A stretch of 64,000 nucleotides of DNA from Ignelater luminosus (taxonomy: Eukaryota > Arthropoda > Insecta > Coleoptera > Elateridae). Shown piece by piece: positions 1-11,600 of this stretch (the first letter of the stretch is position 1; every line of letters begins with the position of its first letter). Made by a program: the position numbers and the translations under genes. The notes beneath the pieces were generated by a model that had not been told where the DNA came from, did not search any database, and was given only the letters and a program-made list of their open reading frames with translations. The stretch is taken from positions 62,001 through 126,000 of the forward strand of contig VTPC01005435.1 of assembly GCA_011009095.1 (NCBI GenBank), given 5' to 3'.

Positions 1-181
1 TTAGTTTACTACACTTACTATATATCCATCTTAAGTTATTAGAAATTAATAGAGTACACCTTGCTTTAACTATTTATTAAAATGACATCATTGGCTGGAA
101 ATCTTTTTAATTATATTTATATGCAACTCTTTTGTAGTTATTTTATTCAACTTCATAGTTAATTCAATATAATCATTACAG

Positions 182-1606
182 ATATCTATTCTATGATGTT
201 AATTCTCCAGAAGGCTTTAATTTACGCAGAGATGTGTATATACGTTTTGCTGTATTTGCATATCACCTACACAAATCACCTAAACAGAATCTTAATAATT
301 TCAAATTAGTATTGCCGCCCTGGCCAAACTTATATCACTGGAGGACGAAAATGTCAACATATATGTATATACCTTGGTCACATTTTTTTGATTTAAGTAG
401 TCTTCAGAGTTTCGCCCCTGTTATAGAAATGTACCAATTCTTTGATGGTAAGCAAATAATCTTTTACAAAAAGCAAATGATTTTTGAAATAGATATTTTA
501 GAAATTGGAATTAGATATGGTGAAATTAACATAGATGAAGTATACATATTACAACATTTTGAAGATATGTTCAAAAGCGGTAGATTTGAAGATAAAATGG
601 AAATACAAAAATGTAATAAAGATTTCTTTACAACTTTCTATCATTACGATAATATAACTTCAAATAATATTAAATGCTTATCTTTTCATGGACATACTTC
701 ACAATTATCGAAAATATTGGAACAATCAAACGCAAGGTAAGATGCAAAAACAATTTGCACAGGAAGGGCCATTTAATGTGACAACCTGCATACTTTTCTC
801 TGAGTTTTAATAATTGTACTTAGAAATAAAATTACAGAACAATATTATTTGATCATGCAGAAGTAGCCTTACATGATAGATTTGGAGACAGAGTTTACTG
901 GCAAGCCAGGAGAAGTATGAGATTCAATAAGAAATTAGTTAAAATTGCTGCCGAATATCGACAACAATACTTAAATTCAAGTGATGAGAAAGACAGTACT
1001 ATTCTCCAACCAAATTGGAAGGATGACAAGGTAAGATTAATATGTTGCAAAGATTTTTTACTTTTAAATGTATATGTTATTTAGCCTGGAAGAAATGCTG
1101 TGGGTGGCCCTTATCTTGGTGTTCATTTACGTAGAAGAGATTTTGCATGGGGAAGACCAAAAGATGTTCCTGATATAGAAAATGCAGCAAAACAAATTAG
1201 GGCCCTTTTGGTTAAATTAAATTTAGACGTGGCTTTTGTTGCTACTGATGCCTCCCAAACTGGTAAATATTAGGAAGAGGATTCATATGTGCATTAGACT
1301 CATACCAAATTTTTAGAATATGAAGAATTAAGACAACTTTTAGAACCTGATTTCACTGTTCTTAAATACACTCCAAGCAAAACTGTTAAACAAGTGCATA
1401 AAGCAGGGGGAATAGCTATAATTGATCAAATAATTTGTGCACATGCAAGATATTTTGTAGGAACCCATGAAAGTACATTTTCATTTCGTATTCAAGAAGA
1501 ACGAGAAATATTAGGCTTTCCAGTAGAAACTACTTTTAATAGATTATGTGGGAGTGACTCTGATGGAAAATGTGATGGTCCATCTAAGTGGACCATTGTT
1601 TATTAA
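182..1606 (+). CDS. POFUT2: GDP-fucose protein O-fucosyltransferase 2, 3' part
   Basis: This enzyme adds O-fucose to thrombospondin type-1 repeats in the ER. Four exons are read: 182-736, 838-1030, 1085-1262 and 1317-1606 (stop 1604-1606), all with GT-AG introns; the last intron is only 54 bp. The first visible exon continues a codon from an exon left of the window, so the N-terminus is missing. Recognisable family stretches are [28 protein letters not shown] and PWSHFFDL in the first exon, GVHLRRRDF in the third (the arginine-rich nucleotide-sugar site) and [17 protein letters not shown] near the C-terminus. All are typical of POFUT2 rather than POFUT1. The frame is open across all four exons, so the gene looks functional. 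It is tail-to-tail with the pallidin gene. Confidence 0.93.
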
Positions 1607-2252
1607 GACTGATAGCTTTAGTATTTCCATCATAATCTGGTTTTAATGAAGACATTTTATACGGTGGTAAATAATATAAAGAAATTTAGACTTAAATTTT
1701 GTATTTCTATACATGTAATTTGCACACAAGCATCGCCATAACTGTGTGCTTTAGATACCTACAACCTATAAGTGTGATAGAAAGATTAAGTACTTCAGAA
1801 TACCTAAGGCAGCATTTAACAATACACACAATACCTTCCGATTTATTAGTGCATGTAACTCAGTAGGTACATGTAAATGCTCAGCACTTTTCAAGATAAA
1901 TTGACTGATTTATCGGTTAACTAATTGCTCAATTAATCGGCAAATGTAAAACAGCAGCGAGATTGTTAAATTATGATTACTAAGTTAGATTTTGTTTTGA
2001 ATCCTGTTGACATCATCAATATTTAAGGATGTGCAATTTTTTGGTTATGTCAACAATTATACAATTGTGTAAGAATAATCTTTTTCATAAACATACAATG
2101 CAAGATTGTTAAAAATCATTTTAATAAAAATCTGTTAAATATATTGCGTAACAGTACAATAAACTTTCTCATAAAATATATGAAATAAATATAGTATAAT
2201 ATGTATAAAAACATGAAGTGTACAATTTCTTATGAATACAGGGGGCATTAAG
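1607..2252. other. convergent intergenic region POFUT2/BLOC1S6
   Basis: About 650 bp of AT-rich sequence between two convergent genes, expected to contain both 3' UTRs. I see no coding signal, RNA gene or repeat here. Confidence 0.6.
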
Positions 2253-2871
2253 TTAATTTGTATTTGTCCCAGATTTGGCCACCAAGTCTTGCTCTTGTCT
2301 AACTTGCTGACTTTTTAAATACAATTCTTTTTCTTTATGTTGCTGTAATCTCAAAGTTCTTTTCTGTAAAATTAATCATATTCAATTTACAAACATAATC
2401 GCACCTCTAAAAATACTAACTTTTAATTTTGTACTTCTTTCATGTAGCGCTCTCATATCTTTTTTAATGTTCAACAGTTTATCTTGATAAGCTTTTATAG
2501 TATTGAACATTTCTTGGAACTCAGTTGAATTTTGTGACCATGACAACTTTAAGTTTTCATTGTGAAGCTGTTCAATAAGAACATTTTGTTTTGTACTAAA
2601 AATAAATAATTATTCTATGAAATAAATTGGTCTAATAGCATCCTTACGTTAATTCATGTAATTGCTCTCGTACTTTGGAGAGATTTGGTTTGTATATGTT
2701 AACAACACCATTTGATAATAAATGTATAGTTTCATTTGGATAAGTATGTGCATCTACTTCTGGAGCAGTTTGTGTACTGAAACAGTTTAAATTATAAAAA
2801 AAAGTACTTAGTATTAAATAACATTGAAAATACTTGGAAGAAACAGCTTGACTGACAGTAGATGGATCCAT
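2253..2871 (-). CDS. BLOC1S6: BLOC-1 subunit 6 (pallidin)
   Basis: A subunit of BLOC-1, the complex that sorts cargo to lysosome-related organelles. Exons on the minus strand are 2871-2834, 2776-2648, 2595-2421 and 2363-2253 (stop 2255-2253), giving about 150 aa, close to the usual pallidin length. The diagnostic C-terminal coiled coil reads as NIKKDMRALHERSTKLKKR, with the family's HE(K/R)(T/S)xKLKKR signature, and is preceded by SKVREQLHELT. The chosen start (MDPSTVSQAV) is the first in-frame ATG consistent with splicing. An apparent longer upstream ORF (to 2895) has only a few extra residues and no family support. Confidence 0.88.
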
Positions 2872-3537
2872 ATTTATAAAAATAAAATAAGCCAATAAGA
2901 TATTTCAAACTCAAACACCTTATAAAAATATATCTGTTTCAGTCTTATCAGTAATAATAGACAACATACGTAATGTCACAATATGATGGTTACTGCAGTC
3001 ACTCAAAGGTAAATGTTGGTAAATAATCTAAAGTGGGTACTATAAATATTCCCTTGTAAATAATAATAAAATTATATGTCGACCATTGGACCACGTAAAA
3101 GTTGGGATTTCAACCATAAATTTTACTTGACCGACAGATTGACACCATTGACAACATGGACCGCGAACTACTATTAGCAGCACTTGAACTACTACTATAA
3201 AAGTTATTTGTGTCAATGGCGTAACATCACCAGTTTTGAAAAGTCTGGGCCCTTTTTAAACCTCCTCAAATGAAACTATCAACAAACAGGTTTGTGGAAT
3301 ATTATATATCAAATGCCAAAGCCCGACTATAAAATATTTAAAAGCATTTTGAACTAGATCATTATTCGTTATACAAATATTTTTATTTTTCAATCTGTGA
3401 AATATACTGTATACTACATAATATACCAATTTTGTCTTTAAAATGAGAACTTAAAAAAAGCAGAATGGTTTAAAACCAGTTATGATAAGCATTAATATAT
3501 GTATAATAAATATAAATTTGCTGATTACATCTATATT
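2872..3537. other. intergenic, AT-rich
   Basis: About 670 bp between the start of the pallidin gene and the stop of PSMD9, both on the minus strand. It should contain the pallidin promoter. No clear motif or repeat was recognised. Confidence 0.5.
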
Positions 3538-4322
3538 TTACATATTAAGTGGCACAACATTACAACCAAGCAACCCTTTACCAGACCATTTTTTAGGTAT
3601 CAAGTATGTAACAATATATCTATCTCCTCTTTGTAATTTTAAATTAAGTTGTTGTCCTTCTGAATGCTGAACTACTGCTGCTATATCCATCATATTTTTA
3701 AAGTTTGTAGAATTCACTGATCCAAACTCTACAATTAAATCGTCCGCTTCAATACCCTAAAATTGATATATGTACTTCAATATTAAAAGGTCTTCATTAT
3801 AATATTTTAAAATAATTACTGATAATTCTGCAGGGGAACCTTGACTAACTAAAGTAACCTTTGCAAATGGTGTCTTGTGTATAATAATTGGGTCAACTTG
3901 TCTCATTTCAACATCTGATTGTGCATTATTAATTCCTTCACTTGCTGAAGTACTGTAATATCCATGTAGACCATTCTCAACCTGTTTCATGATTGCTTTA
4001 TGATCATTTTGGAGACCTGTGGTAAATGATTACTATAATAACATTCATCTAAATTATACTTTGATTACAAATTATTCTATGTCTTGCATGACGAACTTGA
4101 TACACATCGATTGTATTAATTGGAAAACCTTCAGCATCAACTAGAGGATCATTCATGCCAACACCATTCTGTATAAAATATTAGACCATTTTAAGAATAT
4201 TTATAAACATTACAATAGTAATATACCTTGGTTAATATTGATGTAAGTTCTTTAATTTCATCTTCAATACGATCTTTTTGTTGCATTAATTTTAAAACTT
4301 CTTCACGGATTTCACCGGACAT
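3538..4322 (-). CDS. PSMD9: 26S proteasome non-ATPase subunit 9 (p27 assembly chaperone)
   Basis: A chaperone for base assembly of the 26S proteasome (yeast Nas2 homologue). Four exons, 4322-4227, 4168-4069, 4016-3820 and 3756-3538, total 612 nt or 203 aa; family members are about 210-220 aa. The N-terminal helical part contains [16 protein letters not shown] and [12 protein letters not shown], strong PSMD9 signatures. The C-terminal PDZ domain (about residues 100-190) contains [20 protein letters not shown] and ends with [14 protein letters not shown]. The codon spanning exons 2 and 3 restores a cysteine (TGT), which supports the junction. No damage is seen. Confidence 0.93.
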
Positions 4323-5328
4323 AGTCTTGTTAACTGGTACTTTTGAATAATACAGAAAAAAATATTTTATAACAGACTTTTATAAAACGCTTGTTAAATG
4401 ACCAGCAGTTTTTTAAAATTGTTCAAAATATATATGTCATTTTATGAATAGGTCAGTTTGTTTACGAACTCGAACATATAGTCTACTAGAAGACAATCAA
4501 ACTACTAGTGGGTTACTCTTACTACTCTATTCTACACACAGTGAACCAACATAAGAAACATCAAAGGGTTACAATAAAATTATAATAATTAAAACACAAT
4601 TTCACTTATTATTAATTATTATAATTTTATTAACATGGAGTTCTACAAAGTAAATCTAAATAAAATAAATAAAGGGTTACAATCGTTATTAATTACTTTT
4701 GCTCATCAAGTCTTTAAAAACGAATTGTACATGTACTCTAACTTGCAATGTGACACGTCTTAGCTACAAAGTACATCCTATATAATCAGAACTGCAACTT
4801 TCTCTCATACAGGGTGTTAGTAAATATGGTACCAAGAATAGACAAGTATTTTTCCGAAAAGAACCTGATCGATTCGTTTTAGTCACGTAGTTATTAACTT
4901 TCAAGGTTGTAGAAAAATGTCTTTTGCTTCCACTTATGCAGGTAGTTTTCTGTAGATCAGACATGTCTTTCTTTCCGACGCGATGTTACGTATCTCAGTT
5001 ATAGTTACAAATTTTATAGACTATGCAAATGCAACAAATAATTATACAGATACTTGTAGGCTTTTGGAGAATCCAAAATATGTAACAGCCAATTGCTTAA
5101 AATAAATAAAAATAGACAACACACAGTTAAGTTTATTAAAGTATTTACAAAACACCTTGTACACACTTTTAAAATATAAGAGACTTTCTTCTACCTATTT
5201 GATGTTAATAACAACGCTAATATGTAAGTTGTCTAGTTTATTCGTTACACACAAGACTGCATCAGATATTTTCAAAAATAGTTCACAGAAATTATTCCTA
5301 TTCTAACAGTTACAAAAAGAAATATGTA
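4323..5328. other. intergenic PSMD9/CDC14 with a mobile-element end-like fragment
   Basis: About 1 kb of mostly AT-rich sequence containing the PSMD9 promoter and the CDC14 3' UTR. Near 4811 there is ACAGGGTGTTAGTAAA followed by roughly 170 bp of higher complexity. This start resembles the ACAGGGTG-type ends of the Tc1/mariner relics at 36953 and 43162, so it may be a solo end. No second end was found. Confidence 0.35.
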
Positions 5329-8300
5329 CTAGCTTCTCGATGGATACATATGTTGTTGTTCATAATGAGATCTCTTTAAAGGTACTGTTTCTGTTTCATG
5401 CTTCTTCGAAGTAGACGCTTTTGGTTTACCATATACATCGGTATTAGTGACATTTCCCAAACGTCTTCTTGGCTTTCCCAGCTTCCCTTTATTTGCATCA
5501 TTTTCACTCTCACTAGTAGATGCAAGTCTTTGAGCTTTGATCTCATTTAATTTATCCCCTTGCGTTTGTTCCAGATTTTCTACAAATTGTCTTCTTATTC
5601 TAGCACCAGGCCTATTTTCTCCGATCTGCTCCCTACTTTCGCTCTGGTTTCGCCGCTTTGGTTTCAGATGTGTCGCTCTACCTTCATGAAAGTCATCACT
5701 AAAGTCAAATGTATTTTTAAATTCTGAATTGTGAAATTCAGAAAAAAAGTTGTTATTACAAACCTTTTTTGTTTGGAACTTTCAGGTCGACGATCTTGAC
5801 TACTGCTATCAAACTCTAAACTTTCTTTATATTTAGAACTGTTTACCAAACGTTTTGATTTTATTCTGTTACCAGCACTAGAAGTTTCCTCCTGATATGG
5901 CTGATTAGATAAATCTTGAATTCTGTATATGTCCTTAGCATCCAATGGTTTGCCTGACCGGCTTAATATTTGCGTATTTTTTTGAATCTTGCCTAGTAAT
6001 TTCGAAATTCTTTTATTTTCATCATCTTTATCTAACATTATCAACTGCTTTTGATTATTATGAGGAGATTTTAACGCAGATCTTTTGGTATTGATGGAAC
6101 TGCGAACTAGATTCTCTGGTGGTAATAAATTGTCACGTCTGGCAGGACTCTCTATTACAGACTTAGCCCTTGAACAATGACTCTGGTTTTCTAATCGCCT
6201 TCTCTGAACGTGTCTTATTACCTTTTCTCTTTCCTTTGGCCATTCCTTACTGTATATACCATATTTGTGATGAGGTATTTTATCACCTTCTCCGAAATGA
6301 TGTAACCTATAAACATAGAGAGAACAATAAGATTTTAATTTTAATACTTTAAACTGTGATATAATTTTAACGTTATGGCAACACCTGTACTGACTCCCTT
6401 GTCGCCAAAGCCAGTTTTCAATTTTCTCAAGCCATCCTTGCTGTTGCCCAATTACAGAACCTGGCCTACAAATGCGCATCCATGCAATCGCTTCACGTGC
6501 TGTCATCCGATAATGTTTTATTATATAAGCACCAATTAAAGAACCAGTACGTCCTAATCCTGCCTGTAAATATCAAAATTAAATATGTTAAGGTAGTAAT
6601 GTTTTAAGAACATTACTTTACTTTACAATGTACGGCTATAGCTGCACGGGCAGTTTCCGAGAGTTCTAGAAATCGAATCAATATTTGTTTTGTGGGTACA
6701 GTACCATCAGGGAAGAAAAGATCGTAGTGTTCTATTCCAGCTTGAGTAAAACTGAAACATAAAGACTCGAATCTAAAACAGTTTAGATGCTGTTTTCAGA
6801 TTTTTAGGAAAAACTGTTATTGGAAATTTACTCTAAAAGATTTAGACCTCACATGAACCTCAGTTGTTAAACAGTTAAAACTATAATAAAACTACTGTAA
6901 GTATTATTCCATGATAGTAAATATCATTACAAAGATCCAAGTATTGGTATATTTTGGGATTCACTGGAAAATTACGTAGACTATACTGAAGAAAAAATCT
7001 CACGACGTCTAACTACCAATTTATTATATAAACTTTCTATTTATGTTCAAACATTTTTCGTAACAAACCGTAGTCTTTGTAGATTGAAGTGTTGGTAGAT
7101 CATGAAATTATAAGTACCCTATATCACACGAATTTTAATCACTATTCAAGTGAAAAGATTTTGCTTTATTGTATTTTTGGAGTACCTACAAACGCCATTT
7201 TATAGCGTAGGTAGTATAAGAAACTTGTAATGTGAAAGATCGATCAATTAAGTAACCAATACCAATATTTTATTCATTTTATTCGAGCAGTCAATTACCT
7301 TACACTGTTCTATTTGTTATCTATAGAAAAAGCTTTTGGCAGGATCAGATTTAGACTCTGGAGTTTATAGTGGATATCTTGGACCGTATACTATATTTTC
7401 TAACCTGGCGAAAAGTTTGAATTTTGGATTTCAGTCCTACTTGATCCCAAAAACGGTTAGTTTATGAGTCTACACTTCTGGTCCCCCGGCGGACCAGTAG
7501 TCTGACTGTAGCTTTTAGAGTAGAGGGTACTTCATTCTCTATACTCTAGCTTTTCTGGTAATATTTAAAGAACATTGGTTTTTAGGAAGACTACGACTAC
7601 GAAAATCATTTTAAATAAAACTTTTATAAAATGTTTCTTCATTTCCTAACAAGATCCATACTATATTACTTCCAATTCGTTACCCATATCTCTGTTTGTA
7701 GATGGTGCACTAGGAATTAGTCTTGTAAAAGAAAGATTTCGAGTGAAACTGTTTTACATTGAGGCAATCGGTCACCAGAAGCTATAGCTGCTAGTAAATC
7801 AAAACTTTAGTTGAGGTGTTCAGAACTCATGTTAGTACGCCCTGAAGCGACCCCAAAAATACCTAACATGAATACAAATATCTATTAAATACTTACACTG
7901 CAGCATTATAGAGTTTATTATTAAGTCGAATGACCGTTTTAATATCATTTTCTAAAAAGTACTTAATATAAAAATCAGGAGGATGCCCATTTAAAAGTTC
8001 ATTATCTGTAGGTCCTATAAATGCTAAAAATTTTCGAGGAAGCAACCAGTTCATATCACCATTTTGCAACTTATCGTGTAAATCATATTCATTAACATTA
8101 AAATCGGTAAAATTAAAGAAATTAAATGTAAGAGCCTTCTGAATGGCATAGAAACAATCCAACAGTCGTATCGTATATTGCGAAATTCCTTGGGAAGCAT
8201 CTACGAACGATCTAGAAATGAAAACTATGATGATATTACTGGCTATTAATGATTACACAACTTGCTTACTTAAATGGTCCTCCTGTAGTAATCAGGATGT

Positions 8301-8706
8301 GATATATGTCTTTTGGATCCATTTTTAAATATATTATTGAATAACTACCAATGAGAAACGCAGCATTAACTCGCTTTATTGGACTTGAGGTCGTATAGTG
8401 CACAACTCGTTTTATGCCTTGAGCATATTGTAAATAATTGTTTAACTTATGACAGTATTTATACAAACACGATATATTTAGGGGCCCAAAATCAAAGTAA
8501 TAATTTACATATACAAGTTCATCATCTACGCTGAAATAATAGGTGTCATGGGTATTTTTTATGATTTTGTTGTGTTCTCCTTCAAGAACTGCAAAGTAAA
8601 GGTTGTTCTTAACAATTTCAGTAATGTGTTCTATTTCTGCGTCATAATAAAATCCTTCCATTATTAAACGATAATTCAAAAAGTCTTCACTTGGCACAGC
8701 AAACAT
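5329..8706 (-). CDS. CDC14: dual-specificity protein phosphatase CDC14
   Basis: A phosphatase that reverses proline-directed phosphorylation. Six exons are read: 8706-8270, 8211-7897, 6751-6622, 6563-6385, 6306-5764 and 5698-5329, in all 1974 nt or 657 aa. Exons 1-2 encode the N-terminal DSP-like domain ([35 protein letters not shown]). Exons 3-4 encode the catalytic domain: general acid Asp about 266 (FFPDG), then HCKAGLGRTG with catalytic Cys about 293 and Arg about 299, then [11 protein letters not shown]. The CX5R motif is split by the intron between exons 3 and 4 (after Lys). Exons 5-6 encode a basic, low-complexity tail that is poorly conserved across the family. The start at 8706 is the first ATG of the open exon; another Met lies 15 residues further in. 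Introns are short except intron 2 (1145 bp). Confidence 0.94.
6752..7896. other. CDC14 intron 2
   Basis: A 1.1-kb intron, much longer than the other CDC14 introns (60-80 bp). It is AT-rich with a few GC-richer patches (about 7480-7510). I recognised no coding fragment or terminal repeat. Confidence 0.4.
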
Positions 8707-9280
8707 TCGTTTTAAGGAAAGAGCACACCAGATTTTGAATTACTAGCAGAAAAGGCTACATATGCCAAAAAATTTAACGTATAATTTATACAAACGGAAA
8801 AAAGTAAGAATAATATCTTACGAATAGCTTTATGCATCTTATGAATTTTGAACTTTCCAAACTGTCAATGCCATTTTGTTTTTGCAGTCTTGTATTTTTT
8901 TCGTACGGGATCGTATGACACTTGATCACACACGTTATAATATGTAAAGTGGGATAATCGACGCAAGAAATCCAAACCTTTTTTGTACATTTTGCACTTC
9001 TTTAACTCGTACGTATGCATTTGCTTAAGCGATCTTAGATTTTGGTTGGTAATGATGTTACTAATTGCTTAGACAAATAATGCCTTTTATCACTGTAGCC
9101 TCAAGGGTCTATACATTACATCCAACGGATGGGCAATAGCTATGGTTAAAAAACAGAACCGCTAAAAGTATTGAAATAATTAACACTGACAACGGACCGA
9201 AATAAGTAAGAAATGCTATTTTTAGTTTGGCATTGACAGATTCTAACCTATAAGAAATAACAATATTTTCTATATTTTAT
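8707..9280. other. intergenic upstream of CDC14
   Basis: About 570 bp upstream of the CDC14 start, expected to hold its promoter and 5' UTR. No coding signal, RNA gene or repeat was recognised. Confidence 0.35.
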
Positions 9281-9350
9281 AGCCGCCCTGAGTGGCGAAG
9301 AGGTCTATATGTTTACCTACTAAATCAGAAGTCGTAGTTTCGATGCTTGT
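9281..9350 (+). repeat. possible tRNA-derived SINE head
   Basis: A stretch with a pol III A-box match, TGGCGAAGAGG at 9293-9303 (fits TRGYNNARNNG), and a B-box-like GTTTCGATGC at 9337-9346 with the TTCGA core. The spacing suits a tRNA-derived promoter. It does not fold as an intact tRNA by eye, so a SINE head or tRNA relic is the more likely reading. Confidence 0.3.
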
Positions 9351-9869
9351 TGCATCACAATCGTGATAATTTCCAAAAATAAGAGAAATTCAAGTCCTAA
9401 ACAATCTCAAAATGGTATTATGAATTAGCGAAAGGAGTTATATTAAGTGTTGGGTTACTGTAGGAACTGTTCTTAACTATAAAACTCTGCATGTGGCGGT
9501 GCGTCCTACTCTGGAAATTAGAAACGAAAAATGAAATAGTAACAGACGAAGTTGTAAGTAAGAATTAGATCCTTTCGTCGTGATAGAAAAGAAGGCCGTA
9601 TTAGAACAAGATGCTCTACTTTAAGAGATTCCAATGTCAGCAACTGAATTTACAATACGAAAGAAACAGTCTCATTGTCGAAGGGCAGATTGACAGAAAT
9701 GACTGCAGATTTACCATAGAGTTAATATTTCAGTAATAAGGGCAGACCTTGTAAAGCATTTGAAGTCAGAAGAAGTTTTCTATTTACATATTTGAACAGT
9801 AACAGGCAAAGACATGCAATTGTATGATAGAATCAAACTAAAAGGCATTGATTAAACACACTATAATGG

Positions 9870-10480
9870 CAACCAAAACTATTGATGAAGCTATCCTTGG
9901 GGTTGATTCTAAGAGACGTCATTGAGTAATCATCGATGTTGAAGGAAGAACACTGAAGTTTAGGAACGGAAACATTAACATAGTTCTACCCAAGAGGATA
10001 AAAAAATCCCGACCAGAACAGAACAAATTATTTCTATATGTACAGAAGAATCAGGAGAAGAGGAACCGGTAGCCAAAGGTGTGTTTATAAGAAGATCATT
10101 TGGTTAAGTTAGCAGCTACGGTCCCGATTCCTATCATGAGTGGCAATAATTATATTATGGTTTTACCCAAAGAAATAGTTTTGGAAGGATTAAATCTAGT
10201 GACTCCAGTGGTTTATTGTGGAGAACAAACTCTGACGGTTAAGTTTCTGAAACGCTTGTTATAAGAAGCATAGAATAATAATTTACAGATTTAGTAGTCT
10301 TACTACACAAATGCAAAACCAAGGTATCATTGAACCTTTCTTGGGCTTAATCGGTGGTTCTAGTGAAAAAGAAGGATGAAACAGGGCACTTTTTCGTAGA
10401 TTACCGAAGGCTGAATGATATAACAAAAAAGAATCAATTACCTATTGCCTCGTATTGACGCTACTTTAAATATACTCTTT
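9870..10480 (+). mobile_element. Ty3/gypsy-like pol relic (reverse transcriptase fragment)
   Basis: Broken reading frames on the plus strand. At 10353-10430 the translation VVLVKKKDETGHFFVDYRRL followed by NDITKKNQLP matches the start of a Ty3/gypsy reverse transcriptase (family pattern VLVKKKDG..R.CVDYR.LN..T). Just upstream (10320-10347), QGIIEPF resembles the I(I/R)PS segment. The frame then breaks, and no LTRs, catalytic YxDD or integrase are seen. The stretch 9870-10300 is possibly the same element but has only weak resemblance. Confidence 0.6.
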
Positions 10481-10539
10481 CAGAATCCAACTGGTCTTCC
10501 ACACTTGAGATGAGAAGTTACTTAGTCCAGTCAACAAAG

Positions 10540-11600
10540 GGGTTATAGAGGACATGGAATGGGGGAGAATTTTTCTCTTGAGGAATGTGTTCGGGGTAGT
10601 TAGGAGTAGGGCCGGCTGAAGAGCCGGGTTTGCGGGGCAACTGCCCAGGGCCCCGCGTCTTGAGAGTAAAATAATTAATTCTTTGTATCAATATATTCAG
10701 AACAAATAAAATTTCTAATTTTTTCTAAATATTTAAAATAAACAAATTAGACTATGTCTGAAAAAGCAGTGTTTCTTCTTTTTTTTATTTTAAGGGCCCC
10801 GCAAAATTTTGCTGCCCTGGGGCCCGCAAAACTTTCAGCCGGCCCTGGTTAGGAGGCAAAGATACTAAAAGTACCCGCCCCTAGCCATACCGCTTCAGGG
10901 GCGAAGGGGGTGGAAAGGTCCCTGTTTTCGGTTTCTTGCTTATAACTCGGAATCCGTGCATCGTACGGTAAAAAGTATTCCCTACAAAATAAAAGATAAT
11001 TAAATTTCCTACAAGACTGTCTATATTTATTTTCTTTGTATGTGTTATAGTTTCCGAGATATTCGCCAGCGAAAATCGATAATTTTCGAAAAACTTTTTT
11101 TTGCCTCACATTTTTCGTTAAACTTGTCCTTCTAACTCCTCAGCTTTACGTTTTACAGAAAAGCCGCTAGACAGGAGGTTGTAGAGCATTCAGTCCCCTT
11201 TAGAAATATGTACTAGTTACTAATTTATCTTCTACAGATCAGAGGTTACAGCAATTTGAAGTTTTTGGATACATTTCGTGATTTCTCGAGAAAAGTTAAT
11301 AAATGCCCATAAGGGGGTTGTAGAGGAATTCTTCTCTTGAGGAATATGTTGCGGGTAGGAAGGAGGCAAAGATACTAAAAGTCCCTGCCGCTTTAGAGGG
11401 GGGGGGGGTCGGAAAGGTCCCTTTTATCGGTTTTTCGCTTATAACTCGGAAATGGTGCGTCGTACGGTGAGAAATATTCCTTACACAATAAAAAATAATT
11501 AAATTTTTTACAAGAATGTTTATGTTTATTTTCTTCCTATGTGTTATAGTTTCCGAAATATTGGCCAGCACAAATCGATAATTTTTGAAAAATAAATAAA
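10540..11600. repeat. two-copy dispersed repeat, period about 500-750 bp
   Basis: Two diverged direct copies of a unit. Copy 1 is 10540-10606 plus 10848-11100; copy 2 is 11310-11590. Both contain TCTTGAGGAAT, AGGAGGCAAAGATACTAAAAG, GGAAAGGTCCC, CTTATAACTCGGAA, CATCGTACGGT or CGTCGTACGGT, and GTGTTATAGTTTCCGA. Copy 1 is interrupted by a hAT MITE. No protein-coding signal is convincing: the small minus-strand ORFs over it are shared only because the DNA is repeated. Confidence 0.7.
10607..10847. mobile_element. hAT-type MITE with 8-bp target duplication
   Basis: A 241-bp insertion with terminal inverted repeats TAGGGCCGGCTGAA on the left and, read inward from the right, CAGGGCCGGCTGAA. It is flanked by a perfect 8-bp duplication GTTAGGAG (10599-10606 and 10848-10855). 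The second copy of the host repeat at 11341 lacks the insert, which gives an internal empty-site comparison. Eight-bp duplications and CAGGG ends are typical of hAT elements. It contains no ORF. Confidence 0.88.

Noticed and set aside
8266..8706. Exon-sized open frame taken as a stand-alone small protein
   Set aside because: It is the first exon of CDC14; the frame continues through a GT-AG intron into the next exon.
10849..11571. Two related minus-strand ORFs sharing an APE/AAGTFSIFAS-type segment
   Set aside because: They are similar only because the DNA is duplicated; the frames are not conserved outside short blocks and there is no start/stop agreement.
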